Shown here: one piece after another, positions 26,174-35,576 of the stretch
Position numbering within the stretch: position 1 is the first letter of the stretch
How the letters are laid out: each line of letters starts with the position of its first letter
Assembly: GCF_014337925.2 (NCBI RefSeq)
Contig: NZ_CP143423.1
Span: forward strand, 2,944,501-3,008,500
Source: Roseobacter fucihabitans
GTDB lineage: Bacteria > Pseudomonadota > Alphaproteobacteria > Rhodobacterales > Rhodobacteraceae
DNA: 64,000 nucleotides
Direction of reading: 5' to 3'
Program-made: the position numbers and the translations under genes
The notes under the pieces: generated by a model
Told to the model about the DNA's origin: nothing
Database searches by the model: none
The model's input: only the letters and a program-made list of their open reading frames with translations

Positions 26174-27310
26174 ATGCACAGAAGAAATATTCTCAAAATT
26201 ATTGGCGGTGGCGTCGTTTTAGCAGCGGCGGGTGCTGTCGGATTTTCCACAACCCGCCGTCCTGACACCGCATTGGCCCCTTGGGGTCAAGCCGGGCAAT
26301 ATGATGATCCGCGCATGAATGCGCTGTCCTACGCCATTCTGACGCCCAATCCGCACAACCGGCAGCCATGGATCGTGCGCCTTGATGGTGAAAACGCGCT
26401 GACGCTGTTCTTCGACACCGATAAGCAACTGCCGCACACCGACCCCAACGACCGACAACTGACCATCGGACTTGGCTGTTTTCTGGAACTGATGCGGATG
26501 GCCGCAAATGCAGACGGCTATGACGTTGCGGTATCGCTGTTTCCAGATGGCACAGACCCTGGCGGGTTGGATAACCGGCCTGTTGCATCGGTCGTGTTCA
26601 CAGCGGCACCCCCCTTGCGCGATCCGTTGTTCGATCATGTGATGGCGCGACGCTCGAACAAGGAACCTTACGACAGCACCAGACCGGTGCCGACCGATGC
26701 GATCGCGCGCATTTTGCAAACGGCACGCCACGGGCGCCTAGGCGGGTCCGTGCAAGACGCCGACATCGCATTCTGGCGGCAACTGACGACAGACGCACTA
26801 ACCATCGAATTCGAGACACCGAATACTTTCAAAGAAAGTGTCGATCTGTTCCGGATCGGTAAGGCCGAGATTGAAGCAAACCCCGACGGTATCGACCTAG
26901 GTGGCCCGCTTTTCGAAGCGCTGTCCTACGCAGGCGTTCTGACCCGCGAAGCCACGCTTGATCCCGCATCGCAGGCCTATGCCGAAGGTCTTGCCGCCGC
27001 ACATGACAATACACAATCGGCGATGGGCCATCTTTGGCTGGTCACCCAGGACAATACGCGAGCCGACCAGATCGCGATAGGGGCTGACTGGCTGCGGGTG
27101 AACCTTGCGTGCACAGCCGAAGGCCTGTCGTTTCAACCGCTTAGTCAGGCATTGCAGGAATACCCTGAAATGGCGGCTCTCTATCAGGAAACCCACAGCC
27201 GTCTGGCCCCGGGCAGTGGCACTGTTCAAATGCTCGCACGGATCGGCTATGGTCCTGATGTGGACCTCAGTCCCCGTTGGCCGATTGCAGCAAAACTAGG
27301 AACAGTGTGA
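26174..27310 (+). CDS. Tat-exported nitroreductase-like flavoprotein (Acg family)
   Basis: The product is 378 residues from the ATG at 26174 (GGAG upstream; ATG at 26162 also open). The N-terminus MHRRNILKIIGGGVVLAAAG is a signal with a paired Arg, suggesting Tat export. The body shows the divergent double nitroreductase fold of Acg-type proteins: NALSYAILTPNPHNRQPWIV (FMN/substrate motif), DPNDRQLTIGLGCFLE and HVMARRSNKEPYDSTRPVP, with C-terminal ACTAEGLSFQPLSQALQEYP. It may sequester or reduce with FMN. Its stop overlaps the MarR start (GTGA). Confidence 0.75.
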   Translation: MHRRNILKIIGGGVVLAAAGAVGFSTTRRPDTALAPWGQAGQYDDPRMNALSYAILTPNPHNRQPWIVRLDGENALTLFFDTDKQLPHTDPNDRQLTIGLGCFLELMRMAANADGYDVAVSLFPDGTDPGGLDNRPVASVVFTAAPPLRDPLFDHVMARRSNKEPYDSTRPVPTDAIARILQTARHGRLGGSVQDADIAFWRQLTTDALTIEFETPNTFKESVDLFRIGKAEIEANPDGIDLGGPLFEALSYAGVLTREATLDPASQAYAEGLAAAHDNTQSAMGHLWLVTQDNTRADQIAIGADWLRVNLACTAEGLSFQPLSQALQEYPEMAALYQETHSRLAPGSGTVQMLARIGYGPDVDLSPRWPIAAKLGTV

Positions 27311-27756
27311 ACGAAGACCAAAAGACAGCCTCGAAGATTTTCGACTTCTTTACGGAAGTCGGAATAATCACCCAGTTATCGACAGCGATGTTCGCCAAAA
27401 GCTTGCCCGATGGTGTCCATCCGTCGCATTTTTCGATCCTGAACCACCTTGCCCGATTGGGCGATGGTAGGCCGCCCGCGCGGATCGCCGCTGCGATGCA
27501 GGTCACCAAGAACACGATGTCGCATTCCTTAAAGGTGCTGTCGGCGCGTGATTTTATCACGGTCGCGGCTGACCCCGACGATGGACGCGGCAAACTGGTT
27601 TTCCTGACCCCAACAGGTCGCCGCTTTCGCGATCGGGCGATCACAGATGTCACCGAAACGTTCGGCCCTGTTTTTGGCCCTCAGCAGCTAGAGATCATGG
27701 ACCGTATCCAAGATGACCTCGCGCAGATGCGCAAGCATCTGGATGATAATAGGTGA
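27307..27756 (+). CDS. MarR-family transcriptional regulator
   Basis: The product is 149 residues from a GTG that overlaps the upstream stop. The winged helix is present: HFSILNHLARLGDGRPPARI then AAAMQVTKNTMSHSLKVLSA, and the wing VAADPDDGRGKLVFLTPTGR. It is translationally coupled to the Acg-like flavoprotein and probably represses the pair through the GGTTC-N6-GAACC dyad at 26145. The ligand is unknown. Confidence 0.85.
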   Translation: MNEDQKTASKIFDFFTEVGIITQLSTAMFAKSLPDGVHPSHFSILNHLARLGDGRPPARIAAAMQVTKNTMSHSLKVLSARDFITVAADPDDGRGKLVFLTPTGRRFRDRAITDVTETFGPVFGPQQLEIMDRIQDDLAQMRKHLDDNR

Positions 27757-27833
27757 GCCGTACAGATCGACGGTCCAGCTTAGTGAATTGATGTTCGACC
27801 GACTAACGGCTGACGCAATCCGCCTGTCTTCTT

Positions 27834-28472
27834 CTATCCAAGCCTCGATCCACTTGCGAGCCGACGGCCCCGAATAGCGGTTGTTTCCAGATCCATTGTT
27901 CCGGCCATGTTCCAACGCTCAAGCATGTCTTTTGGAAGAAGATCAGAGGCAGTCCAACCTGATAAGGCCTCCGCCAGAAGTGCCGCATCGCCGAAGGCTT
28001 TAGAGGTGCCCGCAGCTGTGTGCGGGAGGATGGTTCCGGCTGCGTCACCAATCAGAAACGCCCTTCCATGAACGCGCGGTTGCGCGGCCACGTCCTGCAC
28101 CGGCTGCATGAAGATCGCTAATGCGTGAACAAGCGCGCGGAACAAAGGTGGGAGGGTGCGTTCAGCCATTTCCTGTATCGCCAGTTTCGTTGCCTCCGTG
28201 ACATAGCCGGCCGGAAGAAACGACTGATACCGCGTCCCGGTCTGGCCCGTCATGAAGCGGTCGAGGTCATCGGCAGACGTATTCACATACCAGACCCAAT
28301 TGATACGGCGTTGGCCGGGCGCGGTTTCACCATCCGCTCCGGGGACCAGATAGCAAAGCATCTGCATTCCGGGTTTCATGTAGGAGGTAAACCGGTCCTT
28401 GAGTGCTGCGACCAATTCGTCGGATGGCATCGCCAACTTACTGGATCTTGCCGAAAAGGAGCTATAACACAC
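27834..28472 (-). pseudogene. FAD-dependent monooxygenase, C-terminal fragment
   Basis: The 212-residue frame contains RVHGRAFLIGDAAGTILPHT then AAGTSKAFGDAALLAEALSG, the conserved GD motif of PHBH-type flavin monooxygenases that contacts FAD ribose. The N-terminal Rossmann fold (GxGxxG) and DG motif are missing. The frame begins beside the dead IS6 element at 28475, which presumably removed the 5' half. Confidence 0.75.
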
Positions 28473-28474
28473 CT

Positions 28475-29205
28475 GGTCAAGCGGCGTTCAACTCACACGT
28501 GATGTCGTCCCAAATGCTGTGTGCATCTGAGCGGGATTGTCGATAGGCAGGGGCGGTTAGTTTGTGGCGGCGAGGGCGAAATACGGTTTGAACTTGATCG
28601 TGGACAGACAAAAAGAGCTGTGCTTGGCAAGGCGATTTGAAGCGGGCCATGATCTTTTCTCGGTGCCGCGTTGGTCGATGCGAGCCTTCAGATCTGTTGT
28701 TTAAGCCTTTATGCCTGCGGTGGTCGATGCCGGGCGCGAGGCTTTTCAAAGCCGCACTATAGCTGCTGAGTTTGTCCGTGGTCACAACGCGCGGCCGCCC
28801 GTATTGCTTGAGTAGCTTGCGGAAAAGCGTTTCGCTGCGCGAGTGTTGCGCCGAGATTGAACCAGAATATCAAGAACGTCACCAGTGCTGTCGATCGCGC
28901 GCCAAAGCTAGAATTTGCGCCCGCGGATAGGAGTGACCACTTCATCAAGGTGCCATTTATCAGACGGCGCAGTTCGATCCCGGCGGATGGAAGCGGCATA
29001 GTTTGTGCCAAATTTGCCAACCCATTTCCGGATCGTCTCATAGCTTACGATGATGCAGCGCGTCGCAAGTAGATCCTCGACATCGCGCAGGCTCAAGGGA
29101 AACCGAAAATAAGACCAGACTGCATATGCAATGATCTCAGGCGGGAAACGGTGACCTTTGAAGGCTCTGGAATGTTTGGCTTTTGTCATCTCGGTCGGTA
29201 CGATT
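28475..29205. mobile_element. decayed IS6-family element
   Basis: The segment holds one IS6-type transposase on the minus strand, broken into three pieces. It separates a truncated monooxygenase gene from the racemase-like gene. Terminal repeats are not clear by eye, so the bounds are set by the coding remains. Confidence 0.65.
28477..29189 (-). pseudogene. IS6-family transposase, broken
   Basis: Piece one reads FPPEIIAYAVWSYFRFPLSL, IVSYETIRKWVGKFG and DKWHLDEVVTPIRGRKF, then a TAG where LWRAIDSTGDVLDILVQSRR continues. The usual residue there is Trp. A frameshift near 28830 separates the last piece, VVTTDKLSSYSAALKSLAPG and HKGLNNRSEGSHRPTRHREK, ending at 28477. These are the D-D-E segments of the IS6 family. 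Confidence 0.75.
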
Positions 29206-29210
29206 TCGGA

Positions 29211-30374
29211 TCAGGTCCCGCAAGTTGACGATGCCGTCCATCGGAACTTACTGACTACGCTACATTTATCGCAGGGAATCTGTGTGTTGCGTTGACCCCA
29301 ACTGGCGTAGAGTTCGGCCATGATGGTACTTGACTGTACCTGTATTTGAGTCGGATCAATACATGACCCTGCCTGGGCGCCAAAGATAACAACCTCATCC
29401 CCAACCTCAATTACCGGAACGTCGGTGACGTCGATCGTCAGCAAGTTCATCGAAACCTTTCCCAACACTGGTACGTGTTTTCCTTGAATCAAAACATGAA
29501 ATCGATCCGTCCAGTGGCGTTCGATACCATTGGCGTATCCAATTGAAACACTCGCCAAACGGCTGTCGCGGTTCAAACGCACGGTCCGGTCGTAGCCCAC
29601 GCTGTTGCCGGCGCTGTAACTGCTTAGGCTGACCACGCGAGATTTCACTGTCATCGTTGGCTCAAATCCAAGGTCCGGCTTCAATATGCCGTAAAGGATC
29701 GCGCCGCAGCGCAGCATATCCGTTGGCGGCGGAGCATCTGCCACCAGCGTCAAGGAACTGCCAGCGTGGATCAAAATCTGTTGGCGGTCGAGCTTACCAT
29801 GCTGAACGATCCACGCTGCATCTTCGGCAAAACAGGCGGCGGTTTTGGCCAAATCTTCGCACGTATTTGAAGGATAATGCGTGCAAATGCCGCGTATATG
29901 CCCCGCACAAAGCTCAAGTATTTCTTGTGCCTTTTGTCGTCCGCGATCTGAGCGCAGCTCAAGCGCATCCCGCGACATGCCATCTGCGTTCAACGCCAGA
30001 TGCACAGGGGCAGTTGAATGCAACTCGCGCCAGATGCGGGCGCCTTCGGGCGAACTGATCTGCTCTTCTATGCGCAAAGGCAATGCGGCCTGTGCCTCAG
30101 CCAAGGTCGCGCATCGCAGCCTGATCACGTGACCGGTAAAGCCGGCGTCTCGCACGGCGCGGGCCTCTTGATTGGACACGATGCCGATATTTTGCACTTT
30201 GTTGCGCGACAGAATTGGCACAACATTTGCGATCCCATGCCCGTACGCATCTGATTTGAGAACGGCGCAGAACATGGCATTGCGCGGCAAAAGAGTGAGG
30301 GCGCGGATGAGGTTGCCTTCGATTGAAGGCAAAGAAATTTCGCACCATGACGAAAGAGCAGCCGTGCGATCCAT
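29211..30374 (-). CDS. alr: alanine racemase-like PLP enzyme
   Basis: The 387-residue protein has the fold-III racemase signatures. FCAVLKSDAYGHGIANVVPI carries the PLP Lys, and IRGICTHYPSNTC and ILIHAGSSLTLVADAPP are in the barrel. RCGAILYGILKPD and SAGNSVGYDRTVRLNRDSRL carry the second-domain Tyr region, and VLGKVSMNLLTIDVTDVPVI closes the family pattern. It interconverts L- and D-amino acids. The last ~12 residues (RWTASSTCGT) look foreign and end next to the IS6, so the native C-terminus may be altered. It starts 2 bp after the M20 gene and is probably in its operon. Confidence 0.8.
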   Translation of the reverse strand: MDRTAALSSWCEISLPSIEGNLIRALTLLPRNAMFCAVLKSDAYGHGIANVVPILSRNKVQNIGIVSNQEARAVRDAGFTGHVIRLRCATLAEAQAALPLRIEEQISSPEGARIWRELHSTAPVHLALNADGMSRDALELRSDRGRQKAQEILELCAGHIRGICTHYPSNTCEDLAKTAACFAEDAAWIVQHGKLDRQQILIHAGSSLTLVADAPPPTDMLRCGAILYGILKPDLGFEPTMTVKSRVVSLSSYSAGNSVGYDRTVRLNRDSRLASVSIGYANGIERHWTDRFHVLIQGKHVPVLGKVSMNLLTIDVTDVPVIEVGDEVVIFGAQAGSCIDPTQIQVQSSTIMAELYASWGQRNTQIPCDKCSVVSKFRWTASSTCGT

Positions 30375-30375
30375 G

Positions 30376-31521
30376 TTAGTCCAGCAAAAGAGCGATGATG
30401 GCGCGCATCAGCTTTGCGCCCGGCGCGATCAGATCGTCGGGGAAGTCGTAGTCGGGATTATGAAGCTGCGGATGATTTTCGCCCGCGCCTAAAAACACGA
30501 TCGCGGACTTTGCCCCGTCCAATCCGAATTGACCGAAATCCTCGGACCAACTTTGCGGTGTATCCATCTCTTGGATCAGGTTGCCGCAGATTTCGGCCGC
30601 GGCGCGGGCCAATGCAATGGCGTCAAGATGGTTCAGCGTCGCCTGAAAAATGTCGCAGAACGACGTCTCGACTGTCAGCGCGCCTCTGGCGTCGGCAATC
30701 GCGGCGTCGGCACCTTTCACCATCTGTGCGATCCCGTCATCAGTGCTGCTGCGCAGTGTCACGCGCAGTTCACCTTCGCCCGGCGCAATGCCAAATGTGG
30801 GTGCGCCAAGCCGCGCATGCGTTAGGGTGCTGAGCCTGAAGTCGCCATCACGTACCCCGCCCATCCCCAGCGTTTCAAGATCCCCCATCAACCGTGCCAT
30901 GGCAGCGGCAGGGGACAGACCGTTCTGCGGTTCAGCAGCATGAGAGCTTTTGCCCACCAGTTGCACTTTAACTCCGCGCGAGGCACAACAGGCCGGACCC
31001 GTGCGCAATCCGATCTCGCCCAGACGACGGCCCGGAACATTGTGAAACGCGAAAGCAAAGTCCGGGCGCAGCGCGGGCCAGCGCGGATCGGCGATGACGG
31101 TGGCAGCACCTTGACCGGTTTCTTCGGCAGGTTGAAAGAGCAGTATCACCCGCCCCCGTTTTGGCCGCCGCGCCAGAAGTTTGGCGACCCCCATGACAAT
31201 CGCCATATGACCGTCATGCCCACACAGGTGCCCTTTGCCCGGTGCGGCAGAGCGATAGGGCAGATCGGAAATTTCCTCGATCGGAAGCCCGTCCAGCTCA
31301 CACCGGATCAGCACAGTGGGCCCATCCTCAGGCCCTGCAAAAGACGCAGCCACGCCGTGACCGCCGAGCCCCTCGTACAGGTGATCGGCCCCCGCCTCTT
31401 CAAGTGCCAAGGCGATACGCCCGGCCGTGCGGATCTCTTCGCCGGACAGTTCGGGATGGGCATGCAGTTGGTGCCTCAGTTCGGTAAGCGCCGCGCATTG
31501 TGAATTAGTCAGTTCTGACAT
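30376..31521 (-). CDS. M20-family amidohydrolase (hippurate hydrolase-like)
   Basis: The 381-residue protein has the M20D metallopeptidase pattern. Metal and catalytic residues are in ELSGEEIRTAGRI, HLCGHDGHMAIVMGVAKLLA, VILLFQPAEETGQGAATVIA and a final HNPDYDFPDDLIAPGAKL. The middle lid domain has ASRGVKVQLVGKSSHAAEPQ. It removes an acyl group from an N-acyl amino acid. It sits 4 bp from the TRAP large permease and next to a racemase, suggesting the transporter supplies its substrate. Confidence 0.85.
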   Translation of the reverse strand: MSELTNSQCAALTELRHQLHAHPELSGEEIRTAGRIALALEEAGADHLYEGLGGHGVAASFAGPEDGPTVLIRCELDGLPIEEISDLPYRSAAPGKGHLCGHDGHMAIVMGVAKLLARRPKRGRVILLFQPAEETGQGAATVIADPRWPALRPDFAFAFHNVPGRRLGEIGLRTGPACCASRGVKVQLVGKSSHAAEPQNGLSPAAAMARLMGDLETLGMGGVRDGDFRLSTLTHARLGAPTFGIAPGEGELRVTLRSSTDDGIAQMVKGADAAIADARGALTVETSFCDIFQATLNHLDAIALARAAAEICGNLIQEMDTPQSWSEDFGQFGLDGAKSAIVFLGAGENHPQLHNPDYDFPDDLIAPGAKLMRAIIALLLD

Positions 31522-31524
31522 CGA

Positions 31525-32814
31525 TCATCCAAAGACGAGGTTCGGCAGCCAGAGAGATACCTGCGGAACAAAGGTTGTGATCAGGAGCGTCGGCAGCCAG
31601 GCAAACACAATCAGCAAAAGCGTGGGTTTCAGCATGACGTTGACCGGCGTCTCGGTGACCCGCGCGCCAAGATAAAGAAGCGGCGCGGTGGGCGGCGTGA
31701 TATTCGCCATACCGAGGTTGACGCCCAGAACAGCCGCGAAATGAACCGGATCCATGCCAGCGCTTTGAACAATGGGCAAAAGCAACGGGGCAGACAGCAG
31801 CAGACCCGAGATATCATCCATCAGCATCCCGATCAGGATCATTACCAGATTGACCATCAAAAGCACGATGACCGGATGCTCGGAGATCGAATAGATCAGA
31901 TTTTGCGCAAGCGCGGGGATGTTTTCATAGACGAGGAACTGGCTGACGATAAGCACCATGAAGACCATCATCATCACTACGCCGATGGTCGTGCCCGCAT
32001 AGCGCAGGGTTTCAAAGAAATTCTCGCGCGTCAGTCCCTTGTACACAAAAAACCCCACCGGGATGGCGTAGACAACGGCAACGCCTGCGGCCTCGGTCGG
32101 GGTCATGATGCCCCCATAGATGCCGCCCAGAATGATGACGGGCATCATCAGTGCCGGTATTGCTGCGACAGAACGCTTGCGCAGTTCCGGAACAAAATCA
32201 CTGTGATCTGTGCGCACCTTGAGATCGGTCACGTTGCGCAAAAGTACGAAATTCACCAGACAGAGGAGCGTTATGAGGATCAGCCCCGGCACCACAGTCG
32301 ACAGAAAACACTTCAGCACAGATTGTTGGGCAACCCACGCATATAGGATTTGCGATGAACTGGGCGGGATCAAAAGCCCCAGCGGTGAGGCTGATACGAT
32401 CAGCGAAGCTGACAGGCCGTCAGGATAGTTGGCGCGGCGCAGGTGCGGCATCATGATTGATCCGATGCAGGTCAGGGTCGCCGCCGCTGACCCCGAGATC
32501 GCGCCGAAAATGCCACTGGCAACCACCGCTGCTGCGCTGAGCCCGCCACGGACATGCCCCACCATCAGTTCTGCCAATGCCACCAGCGGTGCTGCGATAC
32601 GGCCACGCTCCATGATTGCACCGGCCAGGATAAACAGCGGGATGGCCAGCAAGACCAGTGAAGATACTTTCCAATGCCCCGTGGGCATGAAGCCACTGAC
32701 GTCATGGCCACCGAATATCGAAATAAAGATTAGCACGCCGCCAAAAGACATCGGAACGGAAACCCCGATCAACAAGAGCAGGCAAATGAGGAAAAGAGCG
32801 CCAAGAATAATCAT
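31525..32814 (-). CDS. dctM: TRAP transporter large permease (DctM)
   Basis: The product is about 429 residues from the ATG at 32814, chosen because it overlaps the DctQ stop and starts with the standard MIILGALFLICLLLLIGVSV. The upstream open frame shadows dctQ. It has about 12 helices; typical stretches are SGSAAATLTCIGSIMMPHLR, DGLSASLIVSASPLGLLIPP and GIIYGGIMTPTEAAGVAVVY-like loops. It forms the ion-driven channel of the TRAP system with DctQ. Confidence 0.9.
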   Translation of the reverse strand: MIILGALFLICLLLLIGVSVPMSFGGVLIFISIFGGHDVSGFMPTGHWKVSSLVLLAIPLFILAGAIMERGRIAAPLVALAELMVGHVRGGLSAAAVVASGIFGAISGSAAATLTCIGSIMMPHLRRANYPDGLSASLIVSASPLGLLIPPSSSQILYAWVAQQSVLKCFLSTVVPGLILITLLCLVNFVLLRNVTDLKVRTDHSDFVPELRKRSVAAIPALMMPVIILGGIYGGIMTPTEAAGVAVVYAIPVGFFVYKGLTRENFFETLRYAGTTIGVVMMMVFMVLIVSQFLVYENIPALAQNLIYSISEHPVIVLLMVNLVMILIGMLMDDISGLLLSAPLLLPIVQSAGMDPVHFAAVLGVNLGMANITPPTAPLLYLGARVTETPVNVMLKPTLLLIVFAWLPTLLITTFVPQVSLWLPNLVFG

Positions 32815-33344
32815 GGGGTTGCCTCTTCCGGGCCGGTCCTGATCCGGGCATAGAGGTGCAGGGCGCTGTAAAATGCCATGAAGCCAAAGCCCACCAGAAT
32901 TGCCAGGCGTGGCACAAAGAAGGGGATGCGTAAGGCAATAGTCGTGCGCCAGCGCGGATAGCTGGAAATTTCGTCGATCAGCATCAAAACCGCCCAATAG
33001 ACCAGCGCCAATGTCACAATCAGCTCAATCGCCGTCACAAGGATCGCGCGGATATGAGCCTTTTTAGGGTCGTTAATGACGTAGCTTAGCAGGTCTGCGT
33101 TTACATGACTGCCTTCGAAGGTGCCAATCGCGCTCCCCATGAAATAAAGCCAAAAGCAAATGATTAAGAGCCATTCTTCATAGGCGAACAGGTCAGCATC
33201 AAAGAGATATCGAAAGATCACCACGAAGAAAAAGGTCACCGCCATGATGAGACAGGCAATCACCGCGAACCAGGATTTCACCGTGATCATCCGCGAGACA
33301 AGGCGTGAAACATTCGGCGACAAAGTAGCATGCACGTTCATCAT
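32811..33344 (-). CDS. dctQ: TRAP transporter small permease (DctQ)
   Basis: The 177-residue protein has four helices, the normal DctQ architecture. SWFAVIACLIMAVTFFFVVI is helix 1, then FRYLFDADLFAYEEWLLIIC and FWLYFMGSAIGTFEGSHVNA carry the family's E-E-W and H-x-x-x-D marks. Its stop overlaps the DctM start. It partners with DctM in the inner membrane. Confidence 0.88.
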   Translation of the reverse strand: MMNVHATLSPNVSRLVSRMITVKSWFAVIACLIMAVTFFFVVIFRYLFDADLFAYEEWLLIICFWLYFMGSAIGTFEGSHVNADLLSYVINDPKKAHIRAILVTAIELIVTLALVYWAVLMLIDEISSYPRWRTTIALRIPFFVPRLAILVGFGFMAFYSALHLYARIRTGPEEATP

Positions 33345-33402
33345 GAGAAGTCCTTCGACACAGTAGCGGAAGGGGGCCAGACGCGGCCCCTGCCACAGGT
33401 GT

Positions 33403-34395
33403 TTACTGGTCGGCCATCAGAGCATCGATGACGTCTTGCCCGACAATCTCCGCAATCTGTGGCCAGACGTCCGCCCGCACGGTGTCGGCAATCGCGGCAC
33501 GCTCGGCATCCGAGACGGGGATGACCTGATACCCACGTTCTTCCAGCTTGGTCAGATAAGCGCCTTCATTTTCACGGCCCCAAGCGGCGTAGTCTTGCGC
33601 AGCCTTGTCAAAGGCAGCCTGAACGGCGGCTTGTTGCTCGGCGTTGAGATCATTCCAGGTGTCCAGCGAGGCATAATACGTCGTGTTCTCGACCACTGCA
33701 TTGTAGGGCACAAAGGCTTTGCCGACATCGGATGTTGCAAAGGCCGTATAGGCCAGTTGCGCCGTGCAGCAAATCGCGCCGTCTACGGTGCCCGATTGAA
33801 TGGCTGGGAAGACTTCACCCCAGTTCATCGTCGTGGCGTTAAAACCAATCGCCTCAACGGTCGCTTTGATGACCTGGCTCGACCAGACACGAATATTCAT
33901 GCCCTTGTCACCGGTTGTGGTCGCATTTTCCGGGATTGCCTCTGCGACAACGCCCACAAAGCCTTCAGGCGCGTTGGCCAACAGCTTAAGGCCCAGCCCA
34001 TCCAGTGTTGATGCGAAAATTGAATTGAAAGCGGACTCAGAGTTGAGATAAACCGCTTCGGCCTCATCCCAACTGCTGACCAGATAGGGCAATGAATTGA
34101 TTTCCAGCACGGGGTCGTTGTGCGCGTAGACGACCGAATGAACCAAATCGACATTGCCGCGCGAAGCTGCTTCAAACAGTTCTTCGCCGGAGCCGAGTTG
34201 GCCGGCAGGAAAAACCATAATGTTCAGCCCGACATCTGCGGCTTCAATGTCGGTTTTAATCTGGGTCAACAGGTCATTGCCGAAGTGTTCAACAGGTACC
34301 ACACCTGCCAGTTTGAGCGTGGTATCTGCCACTGCCGGACCCGCCAATGCCAAAGCAAGGGCAGCGCCTGCTGTCAATTTGTTGAAAATACTCAT
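33403..34395 (-). CDS. dctP: TRAP transporter solute-binding protein (DctP)
   Basis: The 330-residue protein has a Sec signal peptide (FNKLTAGAALALALAGPAVA, cut before DTTLKLAG) and the DctP fold. GLNIMVFPAGQLGSGEELFE, GDKGMNIRVWSSQVIKATVE with the substrate-carboxylate Arg, and EVFPAIQSGTVDGAICC are the usual signatures. It binds a carboxylated ligand in the periplasm and delivers it to DctQM. First gene of the operon dctP-dctQ-dctM-M20-alr, divergent from a LysR gene. Confidence 0.9.
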   Translation of the reverse strand: MSIFNKLTAGAALALALAGPAVADTTLKLAGVVPVEHFGNDLLTQIKTDIEAADVGLNIMVFPAGQLGSGEELFEAASRGNVDLVHSVVYAHNDPVLEINSLPYLVSSWDEAEAVYLNSESAFNSIFASTLDGLGLKLLANAPEGFVGVVAEAIPENATTTGDKGMNIRVWSSQVIKATVEAIGFNATTMNWGEVFPAIQSGTVDGAICCTAQLAYTAFATSDVGKAFVPYNAVVENTTYYASLDTWNDLNAEQQAAVQAAFDKAAQDYAAWGRENEGAYLTKLEERGYQVIPVSDAERAAIADTVRADVWPQIAEIVGQDVIDALMADQ

Positions 34396-34509
34396 TGAAA
34401 ATTCTCCCTGTGGTACGCATGTACCGTTGTTTTATTTTCGCGCAATTCAACTCCCGTAGATTGCCCGTTGTATTAACTAGACGGTGCGATGGACCCATAA
34501 AGCAAATTC

Positions 34510-34539
34510 ATTTATATTATTTATGTATAATTTATAAAT
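34510..34539. promoter_or_regulatory. AT-rich dyad in the dctP/LysR divergent promoter
   Basis: ATTTATA at 34510-34516 and TATAAAT at 34533-34539 form a dyad with a 16-base spacer, directly upstream of the LysR start and within the 144-bp divergent region. It is a plausible LysR autoregulation site that overlaps promoter elements. The call rests on position and symmetry alone. Confidence 0.35.
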
Positions 34540-35508
34540 ATGGATACTGCTGTGAACCTGACCCATACAGACCGGTTTTGCCGAAATCTCGATTGGAATC
34601 TGTTGTTTGTCTTCTTTGTTCTTGTCGAGGAAAAGAGCGTGACCAAAGCGGCCAAGCGCTTGCTGGTGTCACAACCTGCCGTATCAAACGCCCTGAAACG
34701 GCTGGAAGCGCAATTTGATTGTACCTTGATCGAGCGCTCGGCGCGGCGATTTGCTCTGTCTGAGGCAGGTCGGTTGTTATACGAGGAAGCCGCCCAGATG
34801 CGCGGCTCCGTTTCACGCATTGCCGTCGCGCTGAAGGACGTCACCGATGAAATCACGGGCCATGTCACCATTAGCGTTGCGACCCATGCTGAGTCTCCGG
34901 TGATTGATGCAGCCTTGCGCCAATTCCACACGAACCATCCGCGCGCAACGCTATCCATCCAGGTTGTGACCAGTGGTGATATTCTTACGGCAGTACGACG
35001 TAAGACAGTGACCTGCGGGATAGGGCTTGCGCAAAATAAAGTGCCTGAACTAGACTATGAGATGATCTATCGCGAGCGTTTTGCGCTTTATTGTGGGAAA
35101 AGCAGCGATTTGTTTGGTAAGCAAATCCTAACAAGCGTTGATGTTGTTGCTCAGCCTTATGTGACTTTTCCGACAGATGAACCGGGTGGGGACATGCATG
35201 ATTTTGCGGTGGCTCGCAGGGATTTCGGGATTACATCGACCCCAGTCGGGCGGTCTTATCATCTCGAAGAATTGCGCCGTCTAATCGAGATCGGTGTTGG
35301 TATCGGCCCACTGCCGTTCCACGTAGCGCAGCGCTATGTCGCAATGGGACGCCTTTGGGAAATACCCATTGCGGCGGACTTGCCGGTGTTCGACGTCAGC
35401 TTAATCACCAACCCCCGAACCTGTCTTAATCCCAGTGAGTCAGCGTTCATCGACATCTTGCGCGTCAAAATCGCCGAGCGATCAATTCAAGAACGCAGCT
35501 ATCTTTAA
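34540..35508 (+). CDS. LysR-family transcriptional regulator of the TRAP/M20 operon
   Basis: The 322-residue protein has the N-terminal HTH (WNLLFVFFVLVEEKSVTKAA then KRLLVSQPAVSNALKRLEAQ) and a full effector domain. It is divergent from dctP across an AT-rich intergenic region. It most likely controls dctPQM, the amidohydrolase and the racemase in response to the transported ligand. No strong ribosome site precedes the ATG, so leaderless translation or a later start is possible. Confidence 0.85.
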   Translation: MDTAVNLTHTDRFCRNLDWNLLFVFFVLVEEKSVTKAAKRLLVSQPAVSNALKRLEAQFDCTLIERSARRFALSEAGRLLYEEAAQMRGSVSRIAVALKDVTDEITGHVTISVATHAESPVIDAALRQFHTNHPRATLSIQVVTSGDILTAVRRKTVTCGIGLAQNKVPELDYEMIYRERFALYCGKSSDLFGKQILTSVDVVAQPYVTFPTDEPGGDMHDFAVARRDFGITSTPVGRSYHLEELRRLIEIGVGIGPLPFHVAQRYVAMGRLWEIPIAADLPVFDVSLITNPRTCLNPSESAFIDILRVKIAERSIQERSYL

Positions 35509-35576
35509 CGCCTGAATTGACATGGTAGTTTAGCAAATTTTCGGAAGACGGTTGGGTTTTGTAGCGACTCGGTTCA

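Noticed and set aside
34396-34539. Riboswitch upstream of the TRAP operon
   Set aside because: The leader is short and AT-rich with only a simple dyad; no conserved aptamer core is visible.
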